Shown here piece after piece: positions 17,103 to 24,838 of a stretch of DNA of 64,000 nt. The notes below the pieces were generated by a model, which searched no databases, was not told the DNA's origin, and saw nothing but the letters and a program-made list of their open reading frames with translations. Made by a program: the position numbers and the translations under genes. How positions within the stretch are numbered: the stretch's first letter is position 1; the number at the start of each line of letters is the position of its first letter. Origin of the DNA: CAZMZW01 sp964571135 (lineage in GTDB: Bacteria; Chloroflexota; Anaerolineae; Anaerolineales; Anaerolineaceae); the NCBI GenBank assembly GCA_964571135.1, contig CAZMZW010000003.1, forward strand, positions 62,001 to 126,000. The letters are read 5' to 3'.

Positions 17103-18272
17103 ATGGCTGAAAAAGATGTAATGGCTCAGTTAGCGAAATTATCAAAACAACAGCGCAAAATCCTGAAAATGATTTGCGATGGCAATGATTACCAAACGAT
17201 TGCCGAAACGTTTACAAATTCGATATCAACTATTAAAACGCACGTGGGAACAATCTATGTAAAACTAAGCCTGGATCAAATGAACCTTACCCTGCGACGT
17301 AAAGCCATATTCGAGGTATATTGCCCAGCCTTGCATGAAACCGAGATGCCAGAAAAAGCAGGGGAGCCTGTTGAAAATATACCTGAACTTGAACCCGAGC
17401 CTAAACCAGTCCCCCAAAATGTGCAGTTGATGGTCACAGAGGATGAAAAAGCACTTTCCCCTTATCGGCGGGGTGATATCATTACCGTTATCCCTGCAGA
17501 AGATAAACCAGATAATCTCATGAGAAGAAGAACCATAAATCCATTAACTATCATCGTGGTGCTCATCGTATTAGGTCTGGCAGCTTTTGGAGTGTTTGCG
17601 ATTATTCAATCGCTGACTAAGAGGGCCAATCCAGCTGAAGTCATTCAACCAACACAACAACAAAATAATGGGATTTCTCCATCGCAGATCGCAGTTGTAC
17701 CTGCTTCCACAGCCGTCATTCCTACTGTGACCCCCACTTTACAACCTGCTGCAATATCCAAATCCAGTGTGCTATTTGAAGATAATTTTGACACAGGATT
17801 ATCGCCGCTCTGGGAAACTATTTCGGGTGAACCCATGATTGCTAATGGAATGCTAACTGCAGCCCATGATACATGGTTATTAGTGGGCGATCCATCCTGG
17901 AAGAATTACTCGGTAGAATACGATGTGGAAATAGATAATCAATACTTCAGCTATGGATTTGATGTAATTGCGGTACGAGTCGTTGATATTGATAATATGT
18001 ATGCCTATAAATGGGCTGCATTCGAAGCCCAATGGAATATAGTCCAAAATAGCAAATGGAATGTAATCCCAAAATCAGACGATGCAACACCTAGCTTTCT
18101 ACATTTGTATAATTTCAGGATTACAGCGAATAAAAATATTATTACTCTCTATATCGATGGCGAACAAAAATTCTCCTTTATCGATTCAAAATTTCCTCAA
18201 GGGCGGGTTGGTTTGTTAATTTCAGAAAATACGGTAATTGACAATTTCAAAGTGAGGGCAATTCCCGACTAG
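17103..18272 (+). CDS. Membrane-spanning LuxR-type HTH protein with an extracytoplasmic LamG-like domain
   Basis: 389 residues. Residues about 10-55 form a LuxR/GerE helix-turn-helix (LSKQQRKILKMICDG, TIAETF, STIKTHVGTIYVKL). A Pro/Glu-rich linker follows, then one transmembrane helix near 147-170 (NPLTIIVVLIVLGLAAFGVF). A Thr/Pro/Gln-rich spacer precedes a C-terminal domain (about 225-389) with LFEDNFD--LSPLWE and ending VIDNFKVRAIPD, the pattern of concanavalin-like LamG/DUF1080 glycan-binding folds. The HTH would be in the cytoplasm and the binding domain outside, a ToxR/CadC-like one-component topology. It stands alone, divergent from the transfer operon. Confidence 0.75.
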   Translation: MAEKDVMAQLAKLSKQQRKILKMICDGNDYQTIAETFTNSISTIKTHVGTIYVKLSLDQMNLTLRRKAIFEVYCPALHETEMPEKAGEPVENIPELEPEPKPVPQNVQLMVTEDEKALSPYRRGDIITVIPAEDKPDNLMRRRTINPLTIIVVLIVLGLAAFGVFAIIQSLTKRANPAEVIQPTQQQNNGISPSQIAVVPASTAVIPTVTPTLQPAAISKSSVLFEDNFDTGLSPLWETISGEPMIANGMLTAAHDTWLLVGDPSWKNYSVEYDVEIDNQYFSYGFDVIAVRVVDIDNMYAYKWAAFEAQWNIVQNSKWNVIPKSDDATPSFLHLYNFRITANKNIITLYIDGEQKFSFIDSKFPQGRVGLLISENTVIDNFKVRAIPD

Positions 18273-18295
18273 ACGAGCATCACTCTACCTGAGTG

Positions 18296-18745
18296 TTCTT
18301 AGGTATTGAGCGCCCCTGACAGAAAAGGACGGGAAAAGATGTCATGGGGCGCAAAGCGTCGGGCGCGAAGAGCCCGACTGCCGACGGCGATAGTGAAGGT
18401 GCAGTCTCGACTTGCGAGTCTGCACCGCAGCGTGGCGCTGAGCATACGAACTTTATGCGAAGGTACTTCCGTTAATGCAGTGCATTAAGGGAAGCGCAGC
18501 CGTAGGCAGTCGGGGTCGACCCCCACCATCAACTTAGGTAGGGGGAGTGCCCCGACGCTCTGGTTTTGGGAGCGGGGGTCTGAGGCAAGTTGATTTGAGC
18601 CTGTACTGTAGGCGATAATGAGCTGCCGAACGACTCCTCCGAGCAAAACCAGCTCTTTTCCCGCTCAAGACCAGGGCTGGATGCCCACAGGATTGAGAAT
18701 GACTTGTTCGCAGTCACCGGACAGGTATTCGAACAAGTGCTCGTA
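18296..18745 (+). ncRNA. Candidate large structured non-coding RNA
   Basis: About 450 nt of GC-rich, ORF-poor sequence inside AT-rich DNA, with many self-complementary segments. Hairpins are GCGCCCC-TGAC (18310-18320) with GTCA-T-GGGGCGC (18341-18352), GTCGGGC/GCCCGAC (18358-18378), GGTGCAG-T-CTCG/CGAG-T-CTGCACC (18398-18426), GCATA/TATGC (18442-18458), CTTCC-G-TTAATGC/GCATTAA-G-GGAAG (18466-18494), GGGGTCGACCCC (18512-18523) and ACTTGTTCG/CGAACAAGT (18702-18738). Long-range helices are GACTGCC-G-ACGGC (18376-18388) with GCCGT-A-GGCAGTC (18499-18511), which closes a multibranch junction over three hairpins, and CTGGTTTTG (18560) with CAAAACCAG (18644). I cannot match it to a named RNA class or a group I/II intron core. 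Strand is assumed from neighbours. Confidence 0.55.
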
Positions 18746-18761
18746 TAGGATTGAATGGGGG

Positions 18762-18777
18762 GTAAACCTAGGTTTAC
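18762..18777. repeat. Perfect 16-bp palindrome GTAAACCTAGGTTTAC
   Basis: Lies 56 bp upstream of the lipoprotein gene at 18834. An identical palindrome occurs inside ardC (43242-43257) and a 12-base part at 17045-17056. It may be a dimeric regulator operator; that is inference. Confidence 0.5.
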
Positions 18778-18833
18778 GTAATGAATTTGAGGTTTATAAT
18801 TTTAGAAATTGAACAATTTCGAGGAAGTAAATA

Positions 18834-19937
18834 ATGAAATGGTATAAATTGTTGTTAATTATCTTTTTTATTTGTATCGTCTCAGCATGTTCTTCAAATA
18901 AAAGTATCTCAGCAACCAATACCCCGCAACCAACCATTGCGTCTACGCAACCTCCACCCGTCACCGGTAGAATATTCTTTGACATGAATGGTTCCGGATT
19001 ACAGGATGAATCTTCCTTTGTCTTTGACCCAGAGAGGCTGGATGATAACAGACAACCATTGCAACCAGATTTGGATAAAGCCATAAAGGAATATATTTCT
19101 ACTCATGCGGATTTGAAAAAAGGTGATCTTGTCACTTTATCGGAACCAGTTCTTTCAGGTTATAAGGTTTGTATTGACCAAGAATGTGCAACCACAACTT
19201 CAGATGGTAGTTTCTCAATTCCCAATAAAACAGGAAACACAACCGCTCTCCTGAATATTACTGATCCAAATGCAAACAAACCAGCATTGGCGATGAGATA
19301 TATTAATGAATGGAAGGGGGCGAAAACGATTTCTGCTTATGAAATGGATGGCTTGAAAATTCCAGAGCAACATTTAAATTTCACTATATCCAATTCAATA
19401 CAGAGTGGTTTATCTTTTTCAGCTGCTAAGGTAATTAAAATCGGGCTCATGCAAGGTCTCTATACACTACCCTTTAATACAAAAGAAAATTTCTTATTAT
19501 TCGGTTTTTTTGATACTGATAATTCAAAGAATATCCATAATTATTTGGGAAGCCAAACTCGATTCAACCCTGGACAGACAATTGGGACAGAGGATGGACA
19601 TCCCGGTATCGATTTTAAAATAAGTTCTAGCAATTTGCTCTATGCGTTTGCTCCCGGAATTATCAACAATGGCGATAATGGTAGAGGTGCCTTGTGGGTA
19701 GCAATATCTGGCAATAAAGTAAATGCGCATGTTGGTCATATTAGTAAATACCTTTTGGTTGGACAAACGGAAGTATATCGAGGAATGATTATTGCCTTAA
19801 GTGGTTCAAGTGGAACAGGTTGGCCTCATGTTCATATGCAAATTGGAGATGGAATTGATTTTTTCAGAGATTTATATACAAAAAATTCAATTAGCTATTG
19901 GACAGTTGATAATCTTCCCCAATTTCCTTCAAACTGA
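18834..19937 (+). CDS. Lipoprotein with M23 (LytM) peptidase-like domain
   Basis: 367 residues. A lipoprotein signal peptide ends in the lipobox VSAC (Cys20) and is followed by a Ser/Thr/Pro linker. A carboxypeptidase-regulatory-like segment may lie at about residues 45-150 (FDMNGSGLQDE, then DGSFSIPNKTG). The C-terminal third has the M23 pattern: HPGIDFK (zinc ligands H and D), an internal strand region, and HVHMQIGDG carrying the last HxH ligand. Members cleave peptidoglycan cross-links or act as inactive scaffolds. The set of zinc ligands looks intact here, unlike the relatives at 51460 and 53294. It is preceded by the candidate RNA and the palindrome. Confidence 0.75.
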   Translation: MKWYKLLLIIFFICIVSACSSNKSISATNTPQPTIASTQPPPVTGRIFFDMNGSGLQDESSFVFDPERLDDNRQPLQPDLDKAIKEYISTHADLKKGDLVTLSEPVLSGYKVCIDQECATTTSDGSFSIPNKTGNTTALLNITDPNANKPALAMRYINEWKGAKTISAYEMDGLKIPEQHLNFTISNSIQSGLSFSAAKVIKIGLMQGLYTLPFNTKENFLLFGFFDTDNSKNIHNYLGSQTRFNPGQTIGTEDGHPGIDFKISSSNLLYAFAPGIINNGDNGRGALWVAISGNKVNAHVGHISKYLLVGQTEVYRGMIIALSGSSGTGWPHVHMQIGDGIDFFRDLYTKNSISYWTVDNLPQFPSN

Positions 19938-19979
19938 TCTATAAAGTAATTAATCGCATAATCAAATACGAAATCGTAT

Positions 19980-21422
19980 TTAATAGGCAAAGATGGGATT
20001 GGGGGGAATGATAGGAATTGGTTTTACCAGTTGAGTATGAACATTCTCAAATGGAATCCCATATTGGCTTAATATTTGTATGAGTGTATCTTCTAAACGG
20101 GTATTAGAACAATTGATTCGACTCAGATTTTCTGACCAAATCACAGCTATACGGTCATCGGCTGTTTTTACAGTAAACTGGCGTACTTGCAGCCTTGTAA
20201 GACGCTGGATAAAATCCTCCCATTGTTCGTTTAGAGGTGAATACATCGGATGCTGAATATCCGTTTGGCTGTCATGTTTGATCGTTCCAGGATTGACATT
20301 CCCCAGCACTCTTGCCAATACTTCTGCATCCGCCCGGGAGATGCGGAAGGAAATGATCGTTTGAGCATTTCCCAGGGCAGTCTGTAAACCTTCACTTAAT
20401 TGAGCAATACTTTGGTTAGCCAAAATCAAATGTAAGCCAAATTTTCTCACCTGGGAGAGCATTTGACTAAAGGTTTCAGCAGCTCCGGGGTTACAGGCAA
20501 AATCCTGGAATTCGTCAATATAAAGATAATAAGGTTTTCGCTGTTCGATAGACATTCTGGATCTTGAAAGAGCGGCTTGTTCAAAGCCGGTGACGATCAG
20601 CGATCCAAATAATCGTTTGGTCTCATCATCACAATCCCCCAGGTCGGCAATCAGCACTTGACCTTTATCCATGATCTCGCGAATATTTAATCGGTTTTCC
20701 TTTTGTCCTAACATATAGAAAATATTGGGATTGTCGGTCAATGCGCTGACCTTATTGGTTGTGCTGCCTAACATTACTGAACGGTTCTTACCCCATTCAT
20801 TGAATTCGTGCTCAAAAAAAGTACGGCAATCCATCTGTACTTTTTCATTGGGAATGCTATTCAAAATATCTTCCCGAAATTCATCATCGGTTAATAAGCG
20901 GTACAGGTCACAGATGGTGTGATTGGTCTCCACCAATGCAGCTAAGGATGCCCGCATGACCTGTTGAAAACGAGGTGGTTCCTGGAGGGTCCTTGCCCAG
21001 GTACGCATGAAGGAGGAAATTACTCTTTGGCAAATTTCATAAGTTTCGGTGAATTCATCCGGCCTGGCCAGGACGTTGAAAGGGATCATATAGTCCCTGC
21101 GCCTGGGGGCAATATAAATGATTCGGCTGAGATTGGCTGGATCTTTAAAGAAATCGGAGGATATAAGGGATTGGATCACATCCTTGGCCAGGTCACCGTG
21201 CGGATCGATCACTGCACATCCGCGTCCAGCTTTGATGTCCTGAAGGATACAACTTTGCAGAAATTTACTCTTCCCCCGTCCGGTCAACCCGACCACATAA
21301 GAATGAAATTTACGTACTTGGGGAGTAATAGTGAACTTAGGGAAAAAGAAATATCTTCCAGTGCGCCCCAGCACCAGATTTGTTTTGCGTTTTATTAATT
21401 TCCCTATTAAAGGATTTTTCAT
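19980..21422 (-). CDS. VirD4/TraD-like DNA-transfer ATPase, second copy
   Basis: 480 residues. Walker A is GLTGRGKS (residues about 45-52), followed by CAVIDPHGDLAKD; Walker B YLYIDEFQDF lies near 277, then ILANQSIAQLSEGLQ and a C-terminal RADAEVLARVLG region. The overall plan matches the ATPase at 14239 but the sequences are well diverged, so this is not a recent duplication. No transmembrane helix. Presumed role is DNA pumping during transfer. It is the last gene of a minus-strand set below the small protein at 21455. Confidence 0.82.
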   Translation of the reverse strand: MKNPLIGKLIKRKTNLVLGRTGRYFFFPKFTITPQVRKFHSYVVGLTGRGKSKFLQSCILQDIKAGRGCAVIDPHGDLAKDVIQSLISSDFFKDPANLSRIIYIAPRRRDYMIPFNVLARPDEFTETYEICQRVISSFMRTWARTLQEPPRFQQVMRASLAALVETNHTICDLYRLLTDDEFREDILNSIPNEKVQMDCRTFFEHEFNEWGKNRSVMLGSTTNKVSALTDNPNIFYMLGQKENRLNIREIMDKGQVLIADLGDCDDETKRLFGSLIVTGFEQAALSRSRMSIEQRKPYYLYIDEFQDFACNPGAAETFSQMLSQVRKFGLHLILANQSIAQLSEGLQTALGNAQTIISFRISRADAEVLARVLGNVNPGTIKHDSQTDIQHPMYSPLNEQWEDFIQRLTRLQVRQFTVKTADDRIAVIWSENLSRINCSNTRLEDTLIQILSQYGIPFENVHTQLVKPIPIIPPNPIFAY

Positions 21423-21454
21423 TCTTATGCATGATAAATTTCTGAAGAAAGTGT

Positions 21455-21829
21455 TTAACTGATTTTCTTAGCCATGACATTGACATACCCTGAAAATTTG
21501 AACACGTCTTCCTGAAAGACGATGATTGTATTCCTGACCTGCTCTTTTGTTTCACCGATTAAATAACTTTCAGTGATCTTCAGATAAGGCTTGCCGTTCT
21601 GGGCTGTTTCAAGATCGAAGAAATAGGTTTTGGATCCTGTTTTTAGAACTTCATTTTTGTTTTCTAGTTGCATTTCTCCCACCCCCTTTCGAATAGACAA
21701 AGGATGCCTTTGTTGGGAAAGGTTAATCATCCCTTTGTATAAAATTTCAGATACTTTCAATAAATCATCAATGGTAATAAATTCTTCTCTCTTCTCTAAT
21801 TGTGAGCTTGTTTCTTGTAATTCATCCAT
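21455..21829 (-). CDS. Hypothetical protein upstream of the second coupling ATPase
   Basis: 124 residues from the ATG at 21829. The frame is open further upstream, but a promoter (TTGACG, 18 bp, TACTGT on the minus strand at 21842-21871) would start transcription about 6 bases before this ATG. That points to a leaderless mRNA and fixes the start. The C-terminal half reads as a beta-rich fold (TYFFDLETAQNGKPYLKITE). No family recognised. It precedes the VirD4-like ATPase by 32 bp and may be an accessory or single-stranded-DNA-binding partner; that is only a guess. Confidence 0.6.
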   Translation of the reverse strand: MDELQETSSQLEKREEFITIDDLLKVSEILYKGMINLSQQRHPLSIRKGVGEMQLENKNEVLKTGSKTYFFDLETAQNGKPYLKITESYLIGETKEQVRNTIIVFQEDVFKFSGYVNVMAKKIS

Positions 21830-21841
21830 CAGTTTGAAATC

Positions 21842-21871
21842 ACAGTAGCATATTTGAAATGACTTCGTCAA
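21842..21871 (-). promoter_or_regulatory. Sigma-70-like promoter giving a leaderless transcript
   Basis: On the minus strand, -35 TTGACG (complement of 21866-21871), an 18-bp spacer and -10 TACTGT (complement of 21842-21847). The start codon of the downstream gene is at 21829, so the mRNA would begin within a few bases of the ATG. Confidence 0.5.
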
Positions 21872-21929
21872 GTAGAAAAAACTCTTGACAATACCCCTAA
21901 TAGAATCTATATTAATTTTGCTCCGCAAA

Positions 21930-22259
21930 ATTCAATATTTATTATTTCTTAGAGTAAATCCAGAACGCTAAAAAATAAAAATTGATTCTTCTCAACGCCT
22001 TGGTAACTCCGGGGCGTTTCGCTTGCCCTTTTTATACCAGCCGTTCTTTTTCTCCGGCAGCGTTGGCCTGGCAGCTATTCAGTTCGGGTTTCTCCTAGGT
22101 CGTAGTGGTACTTTTGGACCACACACCCTCTCGGGTGGATTTTGCAGACGACATCTCCTACTCACTGTCAGGGCTCATAAGGTTAAGATATCTTTTTAAG
22201 GTCATAGTTGTCAATAAGTAGATTGAATCGTGATGGCATGGTGGCTTGGTAGAGTTCAC
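21930..22259. other. Non-coding interval with hairpins
   Basis: 330 bp without a credible gene. It holds a hairpin AACGCC/GGCGTT near 21997-22020 and a shorter CACCC/GGGTG near 22124-22138. Composition is more GC-rich than the neighbours. It separates the ParA cassette from the ATPase pair, both on the minus strand. It could hold a terminator, a centromere for the ParA system or a small RNA; nothing decisive is visible. Confidence 0.35.
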
Positions 22260-22637
22260 TCATTGATTCAAGGCATCCATCACTTCTTGCAGAATGCTTT
22301 TCACGGGGTTGGCTTTATAGTCAATAATCAAATAATTAATGGCAATACGCGCGATCTCATTCTCACTGATCTTGATTCCTCGTGATCGATAGGCAAAGAT
22401 AATTTCCAAAAGGTCTTGTTTTTCTTTTTTGGTTAATCGATAAGTGGCAGCTTCTTTGCCAACAATCTTGACCGCTTTACGGACTAATTCAATACTGGTG
22501 GCATGGTTGCATGGGAGCATGGCGTCTTGATGATTATCCTGAACTGGTTTATTTTCTTGACCCTCATTGTTATTAGATACTGGCAGATCATTCGTTTTAT
22601 AAAATAAGGGGCTATCAGCTAGGCCAGAATGGGTCAT
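22260..22637 (-). CDS. Putative ParA partner (helical DNA-binding protein)
   Basis: 125 residues: a disordered Asn/Gln-rich N-terminus and a helical C-terminal domain (about 65-125, YRLTKKEKQDLLEIIFAY, then ISENEIARIAINYL) similar in style to ParB-like or ribbon-helix-helix partners seen behind plasmid ParA genes. It overlaps the parA-like gene by 4 bp. Assigned as centromere-binding partner from position; no family named. Confidence 0.6.
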   Translation of the reverse strand: MTHSGLADSPLFYKTNDLPVSNNNEGQENKPVQDNHQDAMLPCNHATSIELVRKAVKIVGKEAATYRLTKKEKQDLLEIIFAYRSRGIKISENEIARIAINYLIIDYKANPVKSILQEVMDALNQ

Positions 22638-23395
22638 CTTGTCGACACCTCCTCCACAAAAGTACGATAAGCAAGTGCACCCTTGCTATTCGGGGCATAT
22701 TCAAAGACATGGGTATGGTGAGAATGCGCTTCTTCTAAACTGACATTCTTGGGTATGGTGGCAGCAAATACTAAATTGCCAAGATAATCACGCAATTGCT
22801 TCTCAACATCCTGGGATACATGGGTATGGTCAATGAACGTGCATAATACGCCCAGGATATCTAATTTCGGATTAAGTTGAGTTTGTTTCACCATACTGAT
22901 TGCTTCCTGGAGTTGAACCAGGCCAGTCAGTGCAAAATATCCGGTGGATACCGGAATAATGAGTTTTTCACTGGCAGTCAATGCATTAATCGTAAGAAGT
23001 CCAAGGGATGGGGGAGTGTCAATGATGATGTAATCAAATTGGCTTTTTATGGAGTCGACTGCTTTTTTTAATCGTTCACTGCGGTTATCAAAGACTTGAG
23101 CCAATTCTAGATCAATCCCAGACAAACGAATATGAGAAGGAGCAATAGATAAATTCTTGGTTTGCGTATTTACCAGAATATCAGTTAAGGGATAAAAATT
23201 CATTAAAACTGGATAAAGGGATTGACTTATGGGAATCTCATCTCTGTTTTGAATAAAAACGCTGGTGGTATTTCCCTGTGGGTCAAGATCGATCAGTAAA
23301 ACTTTATATCCCTGCAATGCCAGTCCTGCCGAAATGTTTATTGCGGTTGTGCTTTTTCCCACACCTCCTTTTTGATTGATGATTGATAAGATCAT
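22634..23395 (-). CDS. Plasmid-type ParA partition ATPase
   Basis: 253 residues with deviant Walker A KGGVGKST (residues 10-17), DLDPQGNTT and DYIIIDTPPSL. It differs from the chromosomal ParA at 6263-7078 and is flanked by two small genes with overlapping ATGA junctions, a typical three-gene partition cassette. It suggests the element exists at times as an extrachromosomal circle that needs stable segregation, as known for several integrative conjugative elements. Confidence 0.88.
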   Translation of the reverse strand: MILSIINQKGGVGKSTTAINISAGLALQGYKVLLIDLDPQGNTTSVFIQNRDEIPISQSLYPVLMNFYPLTDILVNTQTKNLSIAPSHIRLSGIDLELAQVFDNRSERLKKAVDSIKSQFDYIIIDTPPSLGLLTINALTASEKLIIPVSTGYFALTGLVQLQEAISMVKQTQLNPKLDILGVLCTFIDHTHVSQDVEKQLRDYLGNLVFAATIPKNVSLEEAHSHHTHVFEYAPNSKGALAYRTFVEEVSTR

Positions 23396-23583
23396 GGGGA
23401 GCTAATCCTTTGTAAATATTCTGATGAAATAATTCTCATGAAGGCTGATAAAGATACATTTCTTATTCCGGCCTGGTATTCCAAAGATGACTTTAATTGT
23501 TGCGGGGCATGAAATTTGATCGCCACTTTCTCTTCTGAGTTAACGATTGTATATTTGGCCAAAGGTGGATCTATATTGGGCAT
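23392..23583 (-). CDS. Small ribbon-helix-helix-like protein upstream of parA
   Basis: 63 residues from the ATG at 23583 (a start 36 bases upstream is possible). The pattern KVAIKFHAPQQLKSSL then LSAFMRIISSEYL suggests a ribbon-helix-helix DNA-binding fold. It overlaps parA by 4 bp (ATGA). It could be the autoregulator of the cassette. A TTGACA lies upstream on the minus strand at the complement of 23616-23621. Confidence 0.5.
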   Translation of the reverse strand: MPNIDPPLAKYTIVNSEEKVAIKFHAPQQLKSSLEYQAGIRNVSLSAFMRIISSEYLQRISSP

Positions 23584-23668
23584 AGTTTTATGAAAGCAGG
23601 AAAACACCCCCTTTGTCAAGGGGGGATATTAATTGCAATTGAATGTCATATCTGTTAAAGTCTCGCCC

Positions 23669-23848
23669 ATGATAGATTATTTAAACCAAAATAAACCGCT
23701 CAAATCACTGATCGCAGTGCTGATATTTCTTTTCAGCGTACTGGGTTTGCTATTGTATTGGATGTCGCACAATACACAATTTTGTTTTGATCCAACACTT
23801 TGCAGAAAAATCCAATTGAATGATTTTATGGAATTAATGAAATGGTAG
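23669..23848 (+). CDS. Small single-pass membrane protein
   Basis: 59 residues from the ATG at 23669 (an earlier in-frame ATG at 23633 is possible). It has one transmembrane helix (about residues 14-31) and two cysteines in CFDPTLC. It overlaps the next gene by 7 bp, so the two are coupled. No family recognised. Confidence 0.5.
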   Translation: MIDYLNQNKPLKSLIAVLIFLFSVLGLLLYWMSHNTQFCFDPTLCRKIQLNDFMELMKW

Positions 23849-24483
23849 ATATTCCAGGGAATCCTAATTTAAATATCTTGATCCCGATATTGAGTGATAT
23901 TTATTATTGGGGAAAAACATTCATTGGTAAGATTTCTCGACCAGGAATGTATGAGGTTATGAACTATGAAACCAGGATAGAACTGCTGGATGTGAAAGGG
24001 GAAAATGCCATTGTTTCCAAAACCGAAGAGGTCAAATTCCTTCAAGACAATGTCATTGCGTTTCAAGATCAGGCCTGGGGAGATGGAAAAATACTTTTAG
24101 ATTACCAATGCAGTCCAGGTTACCCGGTGGATTTTTATCGATCCGGGCATAAGACGATCATTCTTATTTCATTACGAGATGTGAATAGAAGGGGAGATAT
24201 GGTTCAATTTAAAATGAATTGGGGAATTAATCGAGGATTCCTCAAAGGCCAGGGGTTTTGGACAACTGATATCAATCATCTGACTGGCAAAATTAAAATC
24301 GAGGTGGTCTTCCCATTGAATCGACCTCCAAAGAAAGTATCAGTGATTGAAAGTAATACCCAGAGAATCAGTGTATTGAGTAGTGATGAAATCAGTCGAT
24401 TACCCGATAAACGATGGGCAATATCATGGGAAAGAAAAAATCCCCGACTGAACGAGCATTACATTCTGAACTGGGAATGGTGA
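23842..24483 (+). CDS. Hypothetical beta-rich protein
   Basis: 213 residues, no signal peptide or membrane segment recognised apart from a mildly hydrophobic N-terminus. Many aromatic and beta-prone stretches (YPVDFYRSGHKTIILISLRD, GQGFWTTD, HYILNWEW at the end) suggest a beta-sandwich. It is coupled to the small membrane protein upstream. It sits between the ParA cassette and the HTH pair that precedes BREX. Function unknown. Confidence 0.55.
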   Translation: MVDIPGNPNLNILIPILSDIYYWGKTFIGKISRPGMYEVMNYETRIELLDVKGENAIVSKTEEVKFLQDNVIAFQDQAWGDGKILLDYQCSPGYPVDFYRSGHKTIILISLRDVNRRGDMVQFKMNWGINRGFLKGQGFWTTDINHLTGKIKIEVVFPLNRPPKKVSVIESNTQRISVLSSDEISRLPDKRWAISWERKNPRLNEHYILNWEW

Positions 24484-24565
24484 AGAGTTAAGTACCGGAA
24501 CCGCCGCCCATAGGGACCTCCTGAAGATTGATTTTGTTATATCATAACCGCATACGGTTATAATG

Positions 24566-24772
24566 TCAATCTTTTTTGGATTTTGGTCCCGGCCTAGGGT
24601 TTGTAGCGAGATATTTGTCTACTTGTTCTTTAGTGGTGATCCAGTCCCTCCCGATCTTCTTACCGCGTATCATTCCTTTTTCTAGCAGTAAGCGTACATG
24701 CCTTTTCGTTAGACTCGCATGTGAAGACGCTTCGTCTATACTAATAAGATCTGAAAATAGATCGCTTACCAT
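24566..24772 (-). CDS. Excisionase-like HTH protein divergent from the BREX operon
   Basis: 68 residues with a MerR/excisionase-type winged helix (SIDEASSHASLTKRHVRLLL, then GKKIGRDWITTKEQVDKYL). A TATAAT lies on the minus strand at the complement of 24779-24784, six bases before the ATG, so the mRNA is probably leaderless. A 26-bp operator-like inverted repeat lies 21 bp upstream of the start and is shared with the divergent gene at 24838. It is a good candidate regulator of the BREX operon or of excision. Confidence 0.65.
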   Translation of the reverse strand: MVSDLFSDLISIDEASSHASLTKRHVRLLLEKGMIRGKKIGRDWITTKEQVDKYLATNPRPGPKSKKD

Positions 24773-24793
24773 GAATAAATTATATTATTATTA

Positions 24794-24819
24794 AACCTGT
24801 TTGTATTTGCAAACAGGTT
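24794..24819. promoter_or_regulatory. Operator-like inverted repeat between divergent HTH genes
   Basis: AACCTGTTTG at 24794-24803 and its exact complement CAAACAGGTT at 24810-24819, separated by six bases. It overlaps the expected -35 regions of both divergent promoters, so binding would block transcription of both the HTH gene at 24566 and the HTH-BREX operon. The binding protein is probably one of the two small HTH products. Confidence 0.65.
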
Positions 24820-24838
24820 CTGATATATAATCATTTTA
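24801..24838 (+). promoter_or_regulatory. BREX operon promoter, leaderless
   Basis: A perfect -10 TATAAT at 24826-24831 with a weak -35 TTGTAT at 24801-24806 (19-bp spacer). The ATG of the first gene is at 24838, where transcription is expected to begin. No Shine-Dalgarno is present, consistent with a leaderless start. Confidence 0.55.

Noticed and set aside
18296..18745. Group II or group I intron
   Set aside because: No domain V-like or P7-like core motif and no intron-encoded protein were seen.
18306..18812. Small ORFs on both strands across the GC-rich segment
   Set aside because: Short, basic and low-information; the sequence is dominated by self-complementary blocks, better explained as structured RNA.
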